Origin: Solanum dulcamara
Taxonomy: Eukaryota; Streptophyta; Magnoliopsida; Solanales; Solanaceae
NCBI RefSeq assembly: GCF_947179165.1
Contig: NC_077237.1
Location: forward strand, 60,061,523-60,125,522
Direction of reading: 5' to 3'
Length of the DNA: 64,000 nt
This document shows, piece after piece, positions 36,060-47,298 of this stretch. Position 1 is the first letter of the stretch. Each line of letters starts with the position of its first letter. The notes beneath the pieces were generated by a model. The model made no database searches. It was not told the origin of the DNA and was given only the letters and a program-made list of their open reading frames with translations. The translations under genes and the position numbers were made by a program.

Positions 36060-36896
36060 ATTTAATATTGCTTCACTACATAAAATATCGCCATTATCTG
36101 AGATACATGCAACATTCCCTTGAGCATTTGATGGCTCAGGGTGTTCACTTTTCTTTTTGAACCAACAATCTTTCTTGAAGTGCCCTTTCTTGCCACAGTT
36201 GTAGCACTTGATATTCTTCTTACTTCTTGATTGAGATCTACCATGATTGTGACTCCCACTAGGGCCACGTTCCATTGGTATTCTTCTCACCATCATTAAA
36301 GCTTCAGCTTGCTAAGAACTTGCTTGTCTGTCTTCCTTATTTTTGTGCTGATTTTCTTCTTCTAGGACGGCGGCTGCAATTTCATTGAAAACTAAACTAT
36401 CTGTATTGTTCATCAGGTTGATAATGAGTTGATCATAATAGTCAGGTAGACTTTAAAGTAGAAGCTCCGCACGTTCAGTCCCCTCTATTTTGCAACCCAT
36501 TGTTGTAAGTTGCAAAAATAGAGTATTCAAAGTATTGATGTGTTCAGTAACTGACATGGACTCTGCCATTCGAAGAGTATAAAATCTTCTTTTTAAGAAG
36601 ATTTTATTGTGCAAAGACTTGGCCTCATACAATCCTGTAAGAGTATCCCATATTTCCTTCGCAGTCTATTTTTCAGCCACACTAGATAACACTTGATCAG
36701 CTAGTACCAAGTGTAAATCAACAACTGCATTATTGTCTATGTCATTCCACTTGCTATCATCAATGAAGTCTGTGGGTCTGCCTTCAATTGCAGTTAAGCA
36801 ATTGTCTTTTCTCAATATCGCTTTTATTTTGATTTTCTACAATGAGAAATTAGTCCCATTGAATTTCTCAACGTCAAACTTTGTTGTACTCGACAT
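36060..36896 (-). pseudogene. Copia gag
   Basis: The polyprotein ATG is at 36896-36894, reading MSSTTKFDVEKFNGTNFSL, a typical Tork/Tnt1 Gag start. The capsid-like domain (retrotran_gag_2/UBN2 type) runs to about 36390, with IWDTLTGLYEAKSLHNKIFL. A complete CCHC knuckle follows at about 36160-36205 (CYNCGKKGHFKKDC), flanked by basic residues. A few stops (near 36843, 36667, 36453, 36316). Confidence 0.88.
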
Positions 36897-37077
36897 TGTT
36901 ATTTTTTTCACACCCTTCTAGATCATTTCTTAATATTTTTGCAAACAATTGTGATAAACTATACCGTCACTGAAATTTACTATTCATGTGAATAATACTT
37001 TTCACCAGATTTACTATTCACAAAAATTTACTATTCACGAATAGTATCTTCGCATAAAACAGACAGAATAACCGAGG

Positions 37078-37089
37078 GCTCTGATATCA
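37078..37089 (-). other. Copia primer binding site
   Basis: TGATATCAGAGC on the - strand, one change from the tRNA-iMet site, one base from the LTR edge at 37091. Confidence 0.85.
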
Positions 37090-37090
37090 C

Positions 37091-37573
37091 TGTTGGGGGG
37101 AAGAAGCACCAAAACTAAAGTTTGATATGACAATAAATATGAAAATAAATTGGATACGAGAATTTTACGTGGAAACTCCTCAAACAGATAGAGGGGAAAA
37201 CCACAGGGTAGAAGGATTTTACTATTCAAATATGGTAGTACACTACTCTCAAATACAAGGAGAAACCAACAATTAACACTCCTCTCTTGTAAAAAGAACA
37301 ACTCATTAAAGAGGACACTCAAGACTACAATATTTATCTTGGTGTATAACTCTCTTTGTATTCTTACTCTCTTTTTTGTGGATGAATAAAATGAGGGCAG
37401 AATGCCCTCTATTTATAAGAGGATGAAAACGCGTTGCTGCCAAACTTCTACGCGTTAAGTTTCTTTCAGTCAAAAAAGGGGCAACAACTTTTGACAAAGT
37501 TACTGCCAAAATTTTCTGGCGATGCTTTCTTGCTAGCTTTTTCTTTACTGCCATTTTTGACTTTTTTCTTTCA
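37091..37573 (-). repeat. Copia 5' LTR
   Basis: 483 bases, begins TGAAAGAAAAAAG on the - strand (37573) and ends CCCCCCAACA. Directly abuts the AGATT target duplication at 37574. Confidence 0.93.
37410..37417 (-). promoter_or_regulatory. TATA box of the copia LTR
   Basis: TATAAATA on the - strand, about 160 bases into the LTR and followed by GAGGGCATTCTGCC. The position fits a U3 promoter. The twin is at 32742-32749. Confidence 0.7.
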
Positions 37574-39522
37574 AGATTAAGGTAGCAATATGATATAGAG
37601 ATTTTATTTTTAGATCAAAAAAGAAAGGAACTAATCACAGATATGTAAATGATGTTGTGTGGGAAGATTGGATGAGACTTTGGCAAATGCCTGAGAATGT
37701 TAAAAAGTCAAAAATAAATGTAGAAAATCACTGTGTTGGAAAAGAAGTTGTTGCTGGGACTCATACGGGTGGATCTATCTCCATTGGGGAGCATCACAAG
37801 AAACTTGTAAGTATATATTTCACGCATTATATATTATTCGAGAAAATGCGTTCTCCATATCTTTAATAAGTACTAAAAGTTGATAGTGCATATAAATAGC
37901 ATTGTGATTTAATTTAGCTATAGTAAGATGTTGAAAGGAAAAATCTCATAGCGCAAAATCTTCTTTAGTCAAGTTATAGTAGCAGTGCCTCTTTTTTTGG
38001 TGCAACTCTGTTTTGGGATTTTCTAGTTGCAGAACAGTGAAAATGATTCATCATGAGTAAGATGGCTTAAATGAATGTTGATGGTGTTGTGTGCGATGAA
38101 CATACAATTGTTATTGTTGATGACACTTTTGATTTTTGAACAATTAATTATATTGAAAAGTTGCTTAGAGAAAATGAGAAGTTGTAGGGAGGGGTGGGTA
38201 AATCTGAAATGTACATGTAAAAGTTCTGGCTAAATGTGTACAAAGATGTGAACTGTACAAAGATGGCATAATAAAATGGGGACATATTCTGGCTGAATAT
38301 GTGGCTAGCGCTAGTAGACAACATACCTAGTAAAATATAGAGAGAGTAGGATGTACGTAGATCTTATTTATACTTTTGTTAGATAAAAGTTTATTTTTGA
38401 TAAACACTCGTCCTAAAAAAATATCTAACACATGAGGTATATGTATATAATAAAGGGCAAAAAGGGCAGCCCGGTTGTTCGAAAAATTTTCCACCAGTAC
38501 TACCACTACAAGCCTTTGGTAATGAAATTTCAGATTATATAACATTACATTATATTGCGTTTGAAAAATTCTGATTATCCAAAGCTTACAACAGTAATTA
38601 GTTGCCTTAGAATCTAATTTTTTTTTTATAAGAGCCTTAAGGGGTCTTGCTTATAGAAGAAGGAAGCTTTATCTATCAGATTGCCTTGTGACATTGAAGG
38701 CAATGAATTGAATTGAATAACTTCTCATTACAGAACTCAATAACTAAAGAATAAAGAAGGCAAGAACATATCCCGCAATAGCTAAAGAGCTGAAAATGTA
38801 AGATTGAACTTTATTCTACAAATTTGTATCAAAGATGAGCTATTGATTATCAATAGAAATATTATAATGGTTAAGTATGAAGTGAACTTTCGATAGCTAT
38901 AATATAAATAGGAAAGCAGGGCTGATCCAACAGTTTGTATGTATGTTTACATAGCATTATAATTTTTATTACATTGTTAGCATCATTTCTGACATAGGGG
39001 AAGTGTAAGTTGTGGTTTCCTCACTGAAATCAAAATATTGTGTTTACTGGAATACTTTACCTTATGATTTTATGTTCCTCGCATAATTGGATTGAGTTTT
39101 TATCTGGATAGGCTTTTGAAAAGGGTCGAGACCCAACATCAATGAGCTACATTTGCACGCCCATACACATGGCCATGATGGAAAATATTTTGTTGATGAG
39201 CGTGCATGACTTGTCCATGTAAGTGCAGTTGATAAATTTATCGACTTTTGACATTCATATTCTTTTTATTTGGTAAAACTAAATATTTTTAGCTAGTATT
39301 CTTAATTATTTTAATTTCACTACTTATTACAGGGAAGGTATGAGGAAATATTACGTGAAAAAATTGATTCTTAATTTGATATTGATCAATGTGAAGCATA
39401 TTTTCAAGCCACGGGTGGAGAAAAGAAAAGAAAAATACATGGTCTTGGATATCAAGCAGAAAGTTAATATGGAACAAATCTTCGTATCTACTCTCGATCT
39501 GATGTTTCATCATCAGTACCAC
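37574..39522 (+). pseudogene. CACTA second gene (Transposase_24-like), 3' part
   Basis: Reading continues from 32422 across the copia insertion: RSKKKGTNHRYVNDVVWEDW, then WQMPENVKKSKINVENHCVG and HTGGSISIGEHHKKL (to 37810). This is the family's K-S-x-x-N and H-T-G-G-S-I-S box. An intron-like gap runs 37811-39110. Then ELHLHAHTHGHDGKYFVDER (39140-39205), a second gap, and EILREKIDS, FDIDQCEAYFQATGGEKKR and IHGLGYQAES (39345-39460). Element B interrupts it at 39523. Stops and one frameshift show decay. The order of motifs matches plant CACTA Transposase_24. Confidence 0.87.
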
Positions 39523-41584
39523 TGTAAGACCTCGGAAGTTGAAAAGATAGAAAACGAGGTTCAAAAAAAGTTTCTTGGAAAAATCTCAGCTTTTGGCACC
39601 AGGTGGCCCTTCATGGGCTATGGCGCTCTCACAAGCCGTGGAGAGAAATCGTGAAGGTCACTAGTCCAAAGGGAAATTATGGAGAAAGGACCAGGGATGG
39701 ATCCATGACCCGTGGTGTGAATGACGAACCAATATGGTGCCCGTGAATCCAACTCCTTAGACTCGTCTTTAGGGATCCTACCACGAAAGGCACCATGAGC
39801 CGTGGTGGCCTCCGTGGAGGTCACCCCTTCAAACCCCAAGTGACTTCCTTCACCACGACCACTACCACGAGCCATGGTGAGTTTCATGGATCGTGGTTGG
39901 CTTCCTTCCATGTATCCAAATTTTCTAATCTATTAAGTACCCTAAGCCTTCATAAACCTCTCATTATCACCCAAACATTAAAAATTAAAATCCTCTCTCT
40001 AGAAGTGTTCTGTCAAGAGTCTTGTTCTTTCTCAAGTAACTCAAGGAATTTATTCAAAATCAAGCTTCAATTCTCTACAATTTAGGGCTCCTAAGATCAA
40101 AGGTATGTGGTAATTCTTCCTTGTGACCTTTAACCCATGGAATCCCAAGTTTTCTTCTCAAAATCTCTTATTAATTCTTTTTCTAAAAGCCCTAATATAA
40201 TGAATTGTATTGGGTCTTATTAAGTATGATATGTTTCATTTCTATTAGCCTAATTATGCATAAGTCACATCATGTTTTAAGATTTCAAAATGAATATCAA
40301 TGATTCATGCTATATGCTAGTTTTAAGTATGTTTCCATGAATTACGATCATGATTTCCAAGTGATTTGAATGAAAGATTTATGAATGATTACAAGGGTTT
40401 ATGAATGACTCACGAAAAGTTATGAATGATATTTCAAAGATACTTTAAGCAAGAAGTTACGAATGATGTTTCAACGATGCTTTAAGAAAAGAAGTTATAG
40501 TGCAATATGGACAATTGTTGCACATAATGTTAAAGAGGTGAAAGGATAATTCTCACCAACTCATGAATTCTTATGAATCAATCATGTTAATGAGTTATTC
40601 TATGATTTTCTTATGATGATGATTGATATATTGTTGTATTTCCTATACGATGTTAATGACTATATTTTCATAAAACTCCGTTGGGATAATGACTAAGCAC
40701 TGAGAGGACTTTAAGGTGGGGTTCCATTCGGTAGCCATTATAGCTACCCAAGGGAATCCTAGTAGCAACTTTTAGTTTCTAATTATGTTGCCTACATAGG
40801 TTTATGATGCAAATATGGTGAAGTTAATGGATCCACATATAGCACAGATTTAGAGAAAGTACCATCAAGAAGTCTACCTTGGTAAGTAGACTTCTCCTTA
40901 TGGATGTGGGGATTATCGGATTTCATGTTATAGCTTGGATGATCATATATGTCGGTTAAAGGTCCAATCCCGGATTAAGGTAAAAAAAAAGGTATAAAGT
41001 TCTCATGATGATGTTTTAATGCATTGACCAATTATTATGATATTTTAAGATTTTTATGGTTTTACTTCTGTTTTAAGATATTGGTCTTGCATCTCATCAT
41101 TCATATTGATTATGTCCTATGTTTATTGTTCATGCATATTTCTTACATACTTAGTACATTTCATGTACTAGCACATACTTTTTATGTACATTGTATCACA
41201 TGCTCATCCTCCTATTTGTGGCTGGAGCTTATTATGTTTGTACTTTGGGTGAGTCCTCATGTTTCAAGGATAAGACATTCTATTTTCTTTACGTCATATG
41301 ACTCTTTTATCTTTTATATTGGGTGAGATAGGAGCTATTTCTAAGCGCCCATCTAGTTAGTAGAGGCATGTTGGATAGTATGGAGTCTATGCCATTTTTC
41401 ATTTTGAGTTGAGACTTGTTCTCTTTTATTGTGACTTTCATGTTGAGACTTTATTTCCATGTCTATATATTCATTTATTGATATACTTACCTTATGTAAA
41501 CTCATAAATTATATGCTAAGAGGCTTGGTTGGTTCAAGATTCTAATCAACTTGTTGCACCTAAGGTCTAGCTTGGGTCGAGACA
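39523..41584 (+). repeat. Element B 5' LTR
   Basis: 2062 bases, starts TGTAAGACCTCGG and ends GGGTCGAGACA. The first 75-380 bases hold a cluster of CACGG/CCGTGG and CCATGG-type words (GAGCCGTGG, CCACGA). Its first about 1675 bases align with 54655-56309. Confidence 0.92.
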
Positions 41585-41587
41585 AAC

Positions 41588-41600
41588 TTAGTATCAGAGC
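41588..41600 (+). other. Primer binding site of element B
   Basis: TTAGTATCAGAGC, one change from the canonical tRNA-iMet site, three bases after the LTR. Confidence 0.85.
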
Positions 41601-41641
41601 ACAAGGTTTAAAGTGTCCTAGGGAGTCTAACATACCGCATC

Positions 41642-41698
41642 AAGTATAGTGTTATTCATTGGTGTTAAGTGTACCATATCTATGAAAAAGAGGCTATG
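41642..41698 (+). other. Conserved chromovirus leader block (element B)
   Basis: AAGTATAGTG (41642-41651) and GAGGCTATG (41690-41698), start to start 48 nt; it begins 42 nt after the primer site. Slightly diverged words, same spacing as in A, C, D and the element at 1. Confidence 0.6.
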
Positions 41699-41795
41699 AG
41701 GCATCATAGGAAAAACATCGCATGATCTCATTGTGCAATAGAGTTGAACTCTAAGGATTCCTCCTCTAATGCTTTCTCTTTAAGATTTTAGAAAT

Positions 41796-42590
41796 ATGCC
41801 TCCAAGAAGGAGCCTAGTCTGAAGGAATGTTGAGGAGGAGCGAAAAGCTCTGAATGACCCTTTGAATGAACAAGTTTCTCATGAGGACTTCCAAGTCTCT
41901 TTCAAAGTTCCTGATCAATCCATGGTGGCTCAAGTTAACCGAGAGTTGGTAGCTCCCATGAACCCAAATATGGATATGGTGGGTAGCTGAATTCATGATT
42001 TTACCACATGAACCCTTTAGAGTTTCATGGTTCTAAGGTGGATTAGGATCCACAAGAGTTCATGGAGGGTATTGGTAAGATTTGACATCATGGGTTTTAG
42101 CCCGATGGAAAAGGAGGACTTGGCAGCATATCAACTCAAAGAGGTTACTCAAGATTGGTAAGACCAATGGAAGAATGAAAGAGGTAGAGATGATGGTCAT
42201 GTTGATTGGGAAGAAATCAAATGTGCTTTTCTTGACCGATTCTTTCCGTTGGAGTTGAGGGAGGCTAAGCTGCAAGAGTTCATCAATTTGCACCAAGATA
42301 ATATGATTGTGAGAGAGTATACCCTTAAGTTTATAAAGTTTTATGGTTGCAGGTCCAAGGGCTAGGATGAGCAAGTTTATTTCGGGAGTGTCTGATTTGG
42401 TGGTCAAGGAGTGTAGAACAACCATTCTTATCAAAGAGATGGAAATTTCAAGGCTTATGACACATGCCAAGTAAATTAAGGAGGAGAAGCTGAAAAAGAG
42501 GTCTAGAAGGGAGTCCAAGAGGGCTCGAACTAATAGTGGTAATTTCTTTCATGGTAAATCTAGAAATATGGATGTCTTCAGTTTTGTCAA
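41796..42590 (+). pseudogene. Element B gag, broken
   Basis: ATG at 41796 opens MPPRRSLV, then a TGA where Arg is expected, then RNVEEERKALND. The capsid region (42070-42360, shifted frame) reads DDGHVDWEEIKCAFLDRFFP, then LELREAKLQEFINLHQD and REYTLKFIKF. This is the retrotrans_gag domain pattern (W-x-x-F-x-x-x-F-x-x-x-FFP-x-x-x-x-E). At least two frameshifts. Confidence 0.85.
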
Positions 42591-43290
42591 AGGTATTTCG
42601 GCTAAGATTTATCTAACACCTTGTCTTAAAAATCTAATAAGGACAAGGTGCCTAATCCTAAGACACACGGGGCAGCTCCGAGTGGCCAAGTCATCCCTTC
42701 ATGCAAGAACTAAGAGAGAAACCACAAGGTAGAATACTTAGTGCGTTCGGATGTGAGCTATAGGTGTGGATCTGGTTTGGGGACCATATATGGAGAAATT
42801 TAGCATAAATTGATACCGACACCTCAGAATTTAGTGAAGAGTGTAGGAGTGGCGCTAGATCTCAGACTTAAGCATAGGCTACCAGTCATCTAGATCAGTG
42901 TGGTCATGTTTCAGGTCGCATTCCACTCAAAAACAAATTTTATACCCTTTAGACTCATCAAGAGTTAGAGGATTCCCCCGATATGGTGACTGTATGTTGA
43001 AAGTCTTTGACTTTGATGTTTATATATTGTTAGATCCAGGTGCTAAATATATATTGAAAGTCTTTGACTTTGATATTTATGCATTGTTAGATCCAGGTGA
43101 TATTCTATCATTTCTTACTTTTTATCTTGCTATGAAATTCATTGTTACTCCCGAGATCTTGTTAGAAACTTTTTCGGTCTATACTCCTGTTGGTGATTCA
43201 GCTGTGGCTAAAATAGTCTATTAAAATTGCCCAGTTTTAGTTTTTCATAAAATTACCTTAATTGATTAGTTAAGGTATTTGGTAGAAGGG
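42591..43290 (+). pseudogene. Element B protease region, with duplicated active site
   Basis: No clear zinc knuckle survives. 42898-43224 is open and reads VFDFDVYILLDPGAKY, then VFDFDIYALLDPGDILSF and FIVTPEILLETFSVYTPVG. This is a Ty3 protease where the segment holding the D-P-G active site occurs twice in tandem, in frame. After 43224 a stop and a degenerate linker lead to RT. Confidence 0.85.
42997..43110 (+). repeat. 57-bp in-frame tandem duplication in the protease
   Basis: TTGAAAGTCTTTGACTTTGA occurs at 42997 and again at 43054, period 57 bases (19 codons). Similarity continues for about 46 bases per unit with 3 mismatches. Confidence 0.88.
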
Positions 43291-44481
43291 TTTTATTAGA
43301 CTGAGTATCTCTCCAAAGGGTGCTTCAATTCTCTTTCTTAGAAAGAAGGATAGTTCACTCTATATGTGTATTGAATACCGTAAATTGAAAAAGGTCACAA
43401 CTAAGAATAAGTATATCATTCCAAGCATTGATGACTTATTTGATCAACTTCAAAGAGTAAGCTACTTTACAAAGATTGATCATCGATCGGGTTATCATCA
43501 ACTTCGATTAAGAGAATGTGACATTCTGAAGACGGCATTTAGAACTTGTTATGGTCACTTTTAATTCTTGGTTATGTGTTTTGTACTAACAAATGCTTCG
43601 ACAACTTTTATGAATTTGATTAACAGGGTGTTCGAGCAATATTTGGATATGTTTTTAATTGTGTTCATTGATGATATTTTAATTCTCATAGTGAGGAAGA
43701 GCATGTCGATCATTTGAGAATTGTCTTCTAAATTCTCAAGGTCTTTTAGTTATTTGCTAAGTTTAGAAAGTGTGAATTTTGGTTGAGTTCAGTTGTTTTT
43801 GTTGGACATGTTATCTTCGATGAATGTATTATGGTTGATCCAAAGAAGACCGAAGCAGTTAAGAATTAGCACCGTTGTCTCCTTTGGATATTTGGAGTTT
43901 TTTGGGCTTAGATGGTTATTATAGATGGCTTGTGGAATGTTTATTTTCCATTGAATCTCCCTTGACTACTTTGAATCAAAAGAAGGTTAAATTCTAATAG
44001 TCGAAGGCATATGAGAAGAGCTTTCAAGAGTTGAAGGATAGGCTTACCCACACTCTGGTGTTGACCTTGCCGGAAGCTTCCGATGGGTTTGTTGTTTATT
44101 GTGATACTTCACGATTCGGTCTTGGTTATGTGCTAATGCAACATGGTAAAGTGATAGCCTATGCTTCTAGGCAACTTAAGGTGCATGAGAAGAACTACCC
44201 GATCCATGACTTGGAGTTGGCTGCAATGGCATTTTCTTTGAAGTTGTGGAGACACTATTTGTATAGTGTCTTTGTTGATGTATTCATCGATCATAAAATC
44301 TTGCAATATGTGTTCACTCAAAAGGATTTGAATCTTCAACAAAATAAATGGATTTAATTGTTGAAAAAGTATGACATGAGTATGTTATACTACTCGAGAA
44401 AGGCAAATATGGTTGTTGACACTCTTAGTAGGTTGACTATGAATAGTGTTTCCTATATTGAGGATGAGAAGAAAGAGCTAG
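43291..44481 (+). pseudogene. Element B reverse transcriptase and RNase H, broken
   Basis: [16 protein letters not shown], then [32 protein letters not shown] (43364-43564) and [10 protein letters not shown] near 43660 (catalytic FIDD intact). Connection around 43890-43990. RNase H: 44090-44357 reads [40 protein letters not shown] and [10 protein letters not shown], then MSMLYYSRKANMVVDTLSR. Stops lie near 43256, 43561 and 44355. The reading is cut at 44481 by solo LTR E and goes on at 46691. Confidence 0.9.
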
Positions 44482-46605
44482 TGTCACGACCCAACCTAGG
44501 GCCTAGTCATAACACGATAATCGAAACCTCAGAGGGCTTCAACCAAGCCTCTTGTATATATCATAAGCATACATAAGGTAAAATATAAAAGCAGAAATAT
44601 CATAAGAGAGTCTAAGCCAGGTATAGAAATCTAAAAAAATATATTTTATAACATAGACTCAAACATATGTCCAACTAGATGCCTCGAAATATGAGTATGG
44701 GCGGGGGCTATGACATGTCCATAGCTCACCCTCAATATACAACATAAGCAAAAATCTTTTGAAAAAAAAGTAGTAAGTAACTTGAAACTAGTCTCCGGTC
44801 AATGAAGACTCACCACAACACCTTCGATTAGAGGATGCCTACTAGTTATGTGAACGATAAGGATCTCCAACCTCAACCCCTATATTATGAGATAATGTAG
44901 GCAAAAAGTATGCATTAGTACATTTGAATGTACTAAGTATGAGGGAGTGACATGCAAAGTAAATCATGGAAATGCAAGGGTCAAGTAAATCACATGATAA
45001 GATGGAATACATAAAGTCATGAGAAAATCATATTGACCAAAGCATTTAAAACAAAAGTTCAAGTCATAACGTACTTAAGAAATCATACATATGTGGGGTA
45101 GGAACCATAACCGACAATAAGACCATGCGAGCTATAACATGAAATCCGATGATACCCAAATCAAGAAGGAGGAGGCTACTATGCCAAGGTAGACTCCTAA
45201 TCATAAACATGTGCTATTTGTGGATCCACTAGCTAGGCCATCAAGGCAACCTACGGTGGCACGTAGTTTATGGGACATGAGGCTGCTACTAAGGTTTTTC
45301 GTAGGGCCCCCACCTCAAGTCCAGTCGGTGCTAAGTCAAATTCCACGGAATACATACATAACATAAGATCATAATATCATATATCATAGTCATGTTCATA
45401 GTCATAGAGTAACTCATTTTCATAACATACTTGTAATGTGAGAATTGTCCTTTCATCATTACAATCATTTTTGCATAATTCATATCAATAGGCCTTAGGT
45501 CACCACATAGGATCCTAAGTCACCATAATTCATAACTTTCATGATATTCATACCTTGAAACATACTTAGAATTCATGATCATCATGGGAACCTATAGTCA
45601 TAATTCATACTTTGAAAATTCATTTCCATAGCTTGAACTTGAAATTTGGGCATGACATGAATGCATGACCAATTGACTTAAAAATTATGAAATTAGCTTG
45701 AAGATATGCATGATCATAAACTTTATATCAGCCCATATATAATTTCTATAGATAATATCATTTGGAAGTATAATTGAAAATACTCATAATTTACATCATG
45801 AACCCTAGAAATCAAAATAAGAGAACTCATGGAAAAACTCTTCAATTTAATTCAATAGCCATAAATTTATATCAAAATAGACCAATGATCATACTTTAAA
45901 TCAACATTCATGCAATTGCAATAGAGATCACAAAATCCATAAAATATCATACTTTAATTTGATAGAAAACTTGAGAAATTGATTGGGCTTCATGAAAGAA
46001 AGGATTAATTAATCAATGCCCACATACCTTGAGTGAGAACACAAATTAATTGGGAAGAACTTGAGAGTTTTGATGGCAAAATTGAGTGATTTTGCTTGAA
46101 GTCTTCAATGGAAACCCTTGAGATCCTTTGTGTAGAGAGAGAAATATTTGATAGATGAATTGTAGAAGAATGAATTAAATTAGAGGTTTAGGTAGATTTA
46201 TAGAGTTGAATTAGGTCCTAAAATGTCTAGGTTCATTAACTATTAATTTGGAAAAAGTCTAAAACGCCCTTCAAAAACTTAATTTCGATCAGAAAACCTT
46301 CCTAGGTCTACGACGCGGACCTTCCGTGGTCTACTTGGCCAATAAACTATCCCAGGTCCGCGACGTGGTCCTGTTGTGGACCACTCTGTATTGTGCCGCT
46401 TCCTAGGTCCGTGATGCAGTCCTATCGCAGACCACACTGTTTTGTGGTTTTTTCGAAAATCTTTCTTCCGTTCTACGGGTCCTAAAAATCCACCGAGATC
46501 ATTTTCCAGCAGGTTTTGACCCCCTGATCAATATTCTGAACTCGTATTTTCTAAAAAGATTAAGGATAATATGTTACATGAGCGGCCTATTTCTAAGGCA
46601 TTCTT

Positions 46606-46666
<61 letters not shown>

Positions 46667-46690
46667 TTAAAATTTTTGAGGGATGTTACA
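44482..46690 (-). mobile_element. Solo LTR E inside element B
   Basis: 2209 bases, on the - strand TGTAACATCCC (46690) to GGTCGTGACA (44482), flanked by a perfect GCTAG duplication (44477-44481, 46691-46695). No internal domain or primer site, so a solo LTR. U3 contains three related GGTCCGCGACGCGGTCC-type words (46306-46430) and a long (AT)n tract. Related to, but distinct from, the LTRs of C. Confidence 0.93.
46611..46662. repeat. (AT)n microsatellite in LTR E
   Basis: About 26 AT units near the LTR 5' end. Confidence 0.95.
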
Positions 46691-47298
46691 GCTAGTTCAA
46701 GGTGTTCATATATTATCCCGTTTGGGTGTTCAATTGGTTGATTCTGAGGAAGGTGGTGTTATAGTTCAAAATGATTCTGAATTGTCTCTTATGGCAGATT
46801 TTAAGGCCACAAAAGATAATGACCCTACTTTTGTTGAATTGAAGAAAGTGGTTTCCAAAACATCCATTGAGGCTTTATCCCAAAGGGGGAGATGGTGTTT
46901 TGAGATATTAAGGCCGATTATGTGTCCCCGATGATGAATGCTTGAGGAAGATGATCTTATCTAGAACCTATAATTCATGGTATTTTATTCATTCGGGTTC
47001 CACAAAGATGTATCGTGATTTGCGAGAAGTGTATTGGTGGAATGACATGAAGAGGGATATTGCGGAGTTTGTTGCTATGTGTCCTAATTGTCAACAAGTT
47101 AAAGTTGAGCATTAAAAACTGGAAGGTTTGGCTAAAGATATTGAGTTTCCTACTTGGAAATTGGAAGCCTTGAATATGGATTTTATTATAGGATTGCCTC
47201 GTACCCGTAGGCAACACGATTCAATTTGGGTGATTGTTGGCCGAATGACTAAGTAGACTCATTTTCTTCCGATTAAAACCTCATATTTATCTGAGGAA
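46691..47298 (+). pseudogene. Element B integrase, N-terminal half
   Basis: Continues the frame after LTR E: VQGVHILSRLGVQLVDS linker, then IHSGSTKMYRDLREVYWWND and FVAMCPNCQQVK (zinc-binding region, CPNC intact, near 46990-47100). The core start is LEALNMDFIIGLPRTRRQHD and WVIVGRMTK (47160-47260). A stop replaces Ser after MTK. Cut at 47298 after SYLSEE by element C. Its next segment sits inverted at 53186-53397. Confidence 0.88.

Larger units (their letters stand above)
32423..37573 (-). mobile_element. Ty1/copia element (Tnt1/Tork-like)
   Basis: 5151 bases with 484- and 483-base LTRs and a perfect AGATT target duplication (32418-32422 and 37574-37578). The primer site is at 37078-37089 and one gag-pol frame runs 36896 to 32980 with a few stops and a frameshift. 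Element length, single polyprotein and residues such as MKDLGPANKILGMQIHRDR (near 33840) match the Tnt1/Tork group. The two LTRs differ at many positions by eye, so it is not recent. Confidence 0.93.

Noticed and set aside
38455..38480. AAAGGGCAGCCCGG word resembling the start of the plant Au SINE
   Set aside because: Only about 15 bases fit; the rest of the SINE (internal promoter boxes, tail) is not there.
37811..39110. Possible separate small genes in this stretch
   Set aside because: Short ORFs are on both strands without family features; the position between two Transposase_24 exons fits an intron.
39795..40085. 96-aa ORF with His/Thr-rich stretch
   Set aside because: Falls in LTR B over the CACGG/CCGTGG word cluster; the composition is explained by the repeat.
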